Shown one piece after another: positions 6,189 through 9,032 of a stretch of DNA of 9,032 nucleotides. Within the stretch, counting starts at the first letter, position 1; every line of letters begins with the position of its first letter. The position numbers were made by a program, and so were the translations under genes. Origin of the DNA: Planctomycetota bacterium (GTDB lineage: Bacteria; Patescibacteriota; Patescibacteriia; Patescibacteriales; UBA12465); contig JALOQQ010000033.1 in the NCBI GenBank assembly GCA_025453315.1, positions 1 to 9,032 on the forward strand, given 5' to 3'. The notes beneath the pieces are model-generated. The model saw nothing but the letters and a program-made list of their open reading frames with translations. It was not told the origin of the DNA and did no database searches.

Positions 6189-7226
6189 ATGTTTAGTCCT
6201 AAAGAAACAATTAAACAGCCGGAACGTCCAGAAAACTATGAAGTTGTTTTAGACATTAATCTTTCTCGCCACGGCAAGAAAGCTTCTTTTAATGCTACTA
6301 ATATTGAGGATAGTGAGAAGATAGCCAATCTAGCTAAAATAGAAGATTTGCAAGACTATGACTTAGTAGCTGTTCGCACTACTCCAGTGGAAAGAGCAGT
6401 CCGAACCGGACTCAAATATCAAGAAGGTTTTTCCGAGAACAAGACTTACGCCCAAGAAGCAAAAGTAAACATTAGAATTAATGAGGACATCTCTCCCATT
6501 AAGAGTAAGGGTGGTAAAAATATTAAAGAGATTACTAAAGAAACTGAAGAATCAAAAGATATTAATCTCTTAACTGAAGATTTTAGGAAAAAATATCGAG
6601 AAGCTATTGAACAAGATGAGTTTTCTTCCTTTGATAAAGAAAATGCTGGTGTTTTAGCTTGGACCGAACAAATGTTTGAAGAAATGATTAGCCTAAAACA
6701 AACTTTTCAAGATTTATCCGAATCTAAAAATCTATCTGAATTAGCTAAAGAAGAAATTAAAGAATTTCGTGAAAAACAATTGCAAAGCGGAGGTATTTCT
6801 ATTTTAGAAAATTCTTTAAAAATGACCGAACAGCTTAATCATTATATAAAGGCTTCCGATCGTTATACTAAAAGTTCTAAGATATTAATTCAGGAAATAA
6901 ATCATGCTGGTTTTATTGAGCCATTTCTTATTTATCTTTTAAAAGATGATCTAGAAAAAAAGCCTATTAATTCAGAGGGTAAAGATATTGTTGAGAAAAT
7001 TGGTGGTGCTTTTGAGCCTAACGAGACAGTAAAAATTTCTATAAAAAGGAAGAAAGACTCTAAGAAAGAATTAAATCAATTAGCTATTGTTATTCAGTTG
7101 CGTAATCAGGAATATGTTTTACATATCAATGAAGTTGAAAATAATATTTTTAAAGTTAGTGAGAAATTATTAAAAGAAATTGGGATTTCAGATTTAATTT
7201 TACAGAAAAAAATTAATAATTCTTAA
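6189..7226 (+). CDS. Histidine phosphatase superfamily protein (phosphoglycerate-mutase-like)
   Basis: A 345-residue protein with signs of the histidine phosphatase fold. LSRHGKKA (25-32) carries the RHG motif whose histidine (H28) is phosphorylated during catalysis. VRTTPVERAVRTG (62-74) matches the family's SPxxRAxxTA element with R69, and INHAGF (237-242) offers the second active-site histidine, H239. GGAFEPNETVKISI (272-285) resembles the usual late strand. Between R69 and H239 lie about 170 mostly charged helical residues, longer than in simple SixA- or GpmB-like enzymes. No signal peptide or membrane segment is seen, so it is probably cytoplasmic. The substrate is unknown: a phospho-sugar, a phosphohistidine protein or a nucleotide are all possible. 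The ATG at 6189 lies 9 bases after a -10 box. The ATP-grasp gene follows after 42 bases, likely in the same transcript. Confidence 0.75.
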   Translation: MFSPKETIKQPERPENYEVVLDINLSRHGKKASFNATNIEDSEKIANLAKIEDLQDYDLVAVRTTPVERAVRTGLKYQEGFSENKTYAQEAKVNIRINEDISPIKSKGGKNIKEITKETEESKDINLLTEDFRKKYREAIEQDEFSSFDKENAGVLAWTEQMFEEMISLKQTFQDLSESKNLSELAKEEIKEFREKQLQSGGISILENSLKMTEQLNHYIKASDRYTKSSKILIQEINHAGFIEPFLIYLLKDDLEKKPINSEGKDIVEKIGGAFEPNETVKISIKRKKDSKKELNQLAIVIQLRNQEYVLHINEVENNIFKVSEKLLKEIGISDLILQKKINNS

Positions 7227-7268
7227 TATTATAAGAATAAGAAATTAGAAAAATTAATTTTACCTAAA

Positions 7269-8096
7269 ATGACTAACATAAAATTTTTAAAATCAATTTC
7301 CCGGACCGAAGTCGCCCTTTTTGGCGGCAAGGGCTCTTCTTTGGGGGAATTAGCTAAACTAAAGGGAATTAAGGTACCGGAAGCCTTTGTTTTAAATACC
7401 AAAATAACTAAAGGTAATTTAAATAATTATAAAAAAGAGATTTTACAAAAATTTGCTAAATTAAAATGTCAGTATGTGGCTGTGCGTAGTAGTGCTACTA
7501 AAGAAGACTCTCAAGATTCGAGCTTTGCCGGGCAATTCGATACTTTTTTAAATGTTGATAAATCGGGTTTATTTTCTAAAATTATTAAATGCTACAATTC
7601 TTTATCTTCTAGTAAAATACTAAATTACTGTAAGAGTAAAAATCTTAAGCCCGAAGAAATAAAAGTAGCCATTGTAGTACAGAAAATGATTCAATCAGAA
7701 ATATCTGGCATTGCTTTTTCAGTTAACCCAATAAATAACAATAAAAATGAAATAATGGTTGAAGCTGGTTATGGTTTGGGGGAGTACATTGTTTCTGGAG
7801 TTATCACCCCAGATAAATATATTTTTTCTCGAAAAACTAAGGCCGTTTTAGAGAAAAAAATAAATTATCAAGAATATCAATTAAGCTTTAGCTCTAAAAC
7901 TAAAAGTAATAAAGAACAAGAAGTGTTATTGGAAAAAAGAAATGCACAAAAATTACCCAGTCATTTCTTTAAAATATTATTAGACAATATTTTTAATATT
8001 GAAAAGAAATATCAAAAACCAGTAGACATTGAGTGGGCAATAGCTGATGGAATATTATATATTACTCAGGCTCGTCCCATTACTACTTTGAAATAA
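7269..8096 (+). CDS. Stand-alone PEP synthase/PPDK N-terminal ATP-grasp domain protein
   Basis: A 275-residue match to the nucleotide-binding domain of PEP synthase, pyruvate phosphate dikinase and rifampicin phosphotransferase, which uses ATP to phosphorylate a histidine on a swivelling domain. In order: FGGKGSSLGEL (18-28, K21), VPEAFVL (36-42), VRSSATKEDSQDSSFAGQFDTFLNV (72-96, R73), VQKMIQSEISGIAFSVNP (137-154), EAGYGLGEYIVSGVITPDKY (165-184), and DIEWAIADGILYITQARPIT (253-272, E255, Q267, R269). ATP-site residues look intact. It is shorter than a typical domain, mainly because the helical segment between VPEAF and VRSSA is reduced. It stops right after QARPITTLK, the normal hinge before the swivel histidine domain, so that domain is missing here and must act from another polypeptide. 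The next gene, 45 bases on, is the obvious candidate. Confidence 0.92.
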   Translation: MTNIKFLKSISRTEVALFGGKGSSLGELAKLKGIKVPEAFVLNTKITKGNLNNYKKEILQKFAKLKCQYVAVRSSATKEDSQDSSFAGQFDTFLNVDKSGLFSKIIKCYNSLSSSKILNYCKSKNLKPEEIKVAIVVQKMIQSEISGIAFSVNPINNNKNEIMVEAGYGLGEYIVSGVITPDKYIFSRKTKAVLEKKINYQEYQLSFSSKTKSNKEQEVLLEKRNAQKLPSHFFKILLDNIFNIEKKYQKPVDIEWAIADGILYITQARPITTLK

Positions 8097-8141
8097 CTTT
8101 TTTACCACTCTAAAACAAGCTCACTATCCTAATAACTTATT

Positions 8142-9032
8142 ATGTCTTTACAAAATCCAGCGCTTAAAAAATTATCTTGGCAGTTAATGTATGAAGGACC
8201 TGATTTGGGTCATCTTTTGGGTTATCAAGTTTTTGTTCAGCCTTTTTTAAAGGGTCAAAGTTTAATGGATAAAATAACTGGTTTTAAATATGATTATTAC
8301 CTCTGGTATAGTGATATTAATGAAACTGGCGGGATCCACGGCGGTTATTATGTAAAAGACGATCTATTACGCGCCACGGAACGTGGAAAAAAGATTTTTT
8401 TTGATAAAAAATGGTTAGCTAATTGGTATAATCTTATTGATAAAGACTGTGATAAAGTTGAAAGAATAATGAAAAAATATCGTTTTGAAGAACACTTAAA
8501 TTCAATTAGTAAAAAAGAAATTATTTCTCTTATTACGACAATGTTAGATTTAGAATACAAGTTGCTTTCCTATGTTCGTTGTAGTCAACCCCAATTTACT
8601 GACGCCTTAAAACATTGGCTACATCAAGAGATAGCCGATAAGGTAAAAAATAAAAAAGAAGTTGAACAGATTTTTGTTATTTTAACTTTACCGGAAGATA
8701 AATCTTTCTTTACTAATGAAGAATTGGCTTGGCTTGATATTGTTATTGAAGCGGGTAAATTAATTAAGGATAAGGATATTGAAAAAATATCCGAGGAGTT
8801 TATGATAGAGAATTATGGCGAGATTTTTTCACTCTTAAAAAAACATTTACAAATTTACGGCTTAATTCCGGCAAGCGATAGAACTCCAGCTTGGGATTTG
8901 ACTCATTTTTTGGAATTATTGAAAATGAGTCTGCAGTCTAAAATTAATGGCGTCGAAAAGAAAAAACATATTATTGAACAATATAATAGCGCTTTAAAGA
9001 TTAAAAAAGAACTTATTAAAAAACATAAATTA
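8142..9032 (+). CDS. Probable PEP-utilising-enzyme helical region protein, 3' partial
   Basis: An open frame of 297 codons from the ATG at 8142 to the window edge with no stop; the protein continues beyond. It is largely helical and charged, without membrane segments. It begins LKKLSWQLMYEGPDLGHLLGYQVF, then LRATERGKKIFFDKKWLANWYNLIDK, then ISKKEIISLITTMLDLEYKLLSYVRC. Later LTLPEDKSFFTNEELAWLDIVIEAG and LLKKHLQIYGLIPASDRTPAWDLTHFLELLK resemble the linker region of CPR/archaeal proteins annotated as PEP-utilising enzymes, which end with a swivel domain carrying a GGxxSHxAI-type histidine motif. That motif has not been reached at base 9032. Recognition is by remembered pattern, not alignment. 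Position directly after the ATP-grasp gene supports a split two-subunit phosphotransferase. No Shine-Dalgarno sequence is visible before the ATG. Confidence 0.6.
   Translation, partial: MSLQNPALKKLSWQLMYEGPDLGHLLGYQVFVQPFLKGQSLMDKITGFKYDYYLWYSDINETGGIHGGYYVKDDLLRATERGKKIFFDKKWLANWYNLIDKDCDKVERIMKKYRFEEHLNSISKKEIISLITTMLDLEYKLLSYVRCSQPQFTDALKHWLHQEIADKVKNKKEVEQIFVILTLPEDKSFFTNEELAWLDIVIEAGKLIKDKDIEKISEEFMIENYGEIFSLLKKHLQIYGLIPASDRTPAWDLTHFLELLKMSLQSKINGVEKKKHIIEQYNSALKIKKELIKKHKL

Noticed and set aside
7219..7238. ATTCTTA/TAAGAAT hairpin over the stop of the phosphatase gene
   Set aside because: Seven AT-rich pairs with one G-C pair and no T-run after it; too weak to call a terminator.
8097..8141. 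Possible terminator after the ATP-grasp gene (T-run at 8098-8103)
   Set aside because: No stem precedes the T-run, so transcription into the next gene is the simpler view.
1..9032. Recoded UGA (glycine), as in Gracilibacteria/SR1
   Set aside because: Although none of the eight visible stops is TGA, no gene contains an in-frame TGA and conserved glycines use GGN codons, so the standard code is adequate.

Overview
This window is very AT-rich and densely coded. All nine genes are on the + strand and gaps are short (the longest is about 130 bases). The gene content suggests a member of the Patescibacteria/CPR radiation, probably Parcubacteria-like: ftsA-ftsZ outside a full dcw cluster and directly after a prepilin peptidase, short lineage-typical glycosyltransferases, a compact archaeal-type FAD-synthase-like nucleotidyltransferase, and a PEP-synthase-like enzyme divided between two genes. 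This assignment is inference from gene style; there is no rRNA or other marker here. The standard bacterial code suffices (no in-frame TGA, although all eight visible stops are TAA or TAG). No tRNA, rRNA, insertion sequence, CRISPR array or phage gene was seen.

Layout. (1) Bases 1-2842 appear to be one operon: a GT4-type glycosyltransferase cut by the left edge, a GT2 glycosyltransferase overlapping it by 13 bases, and a type IV prepilin peptidase 11 bases later. This is surface-glycan and pilus biogenesis. (2) Bases 2843-5567 hold ftsA behind a good sigma70-like promoter, then ftsZ, ending at a strong intrinsic terminator. The 114-base ftsA-ftsZ gap is unusually structured: a hairpin over the ftsA stop codon, candidate promoters, and a 28-base element made of two 8-base direct repeats around a 12-base palindrome. 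(3) Bases 5568-6098 hold a single cytidylyltransferase-fold gene between two terminators; its own terminator is encoded partly within its last codons. (4) Bases 6099-9032 hold a histidine-phosphatase-superfamily gene with an apparently almost leaderless promoter, then a stand-alone PEP-synthase ATP-grasp domain, then a large protein resembling the helical region of CPR PEP-utilising enzymes, which runs off the right edge.

How the genes may work together. FtsA is the membrane anchor and FtsZ the GTPase of the division ring; the FtsZ C-terminal peptide that binds FtsA is present. The last three genes may form a transcription unit in which the ATP-grasp protein and the following protein together make a split phosphotransferase, accompanied by a phosphatase-fold protein. 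This is the most likely little-described system in the window, but its substrate cannot be read from the sequence. The regions upstream of ftsZ and of the phosphatase gene share several short blocks in the same order, which may mean common regulation.
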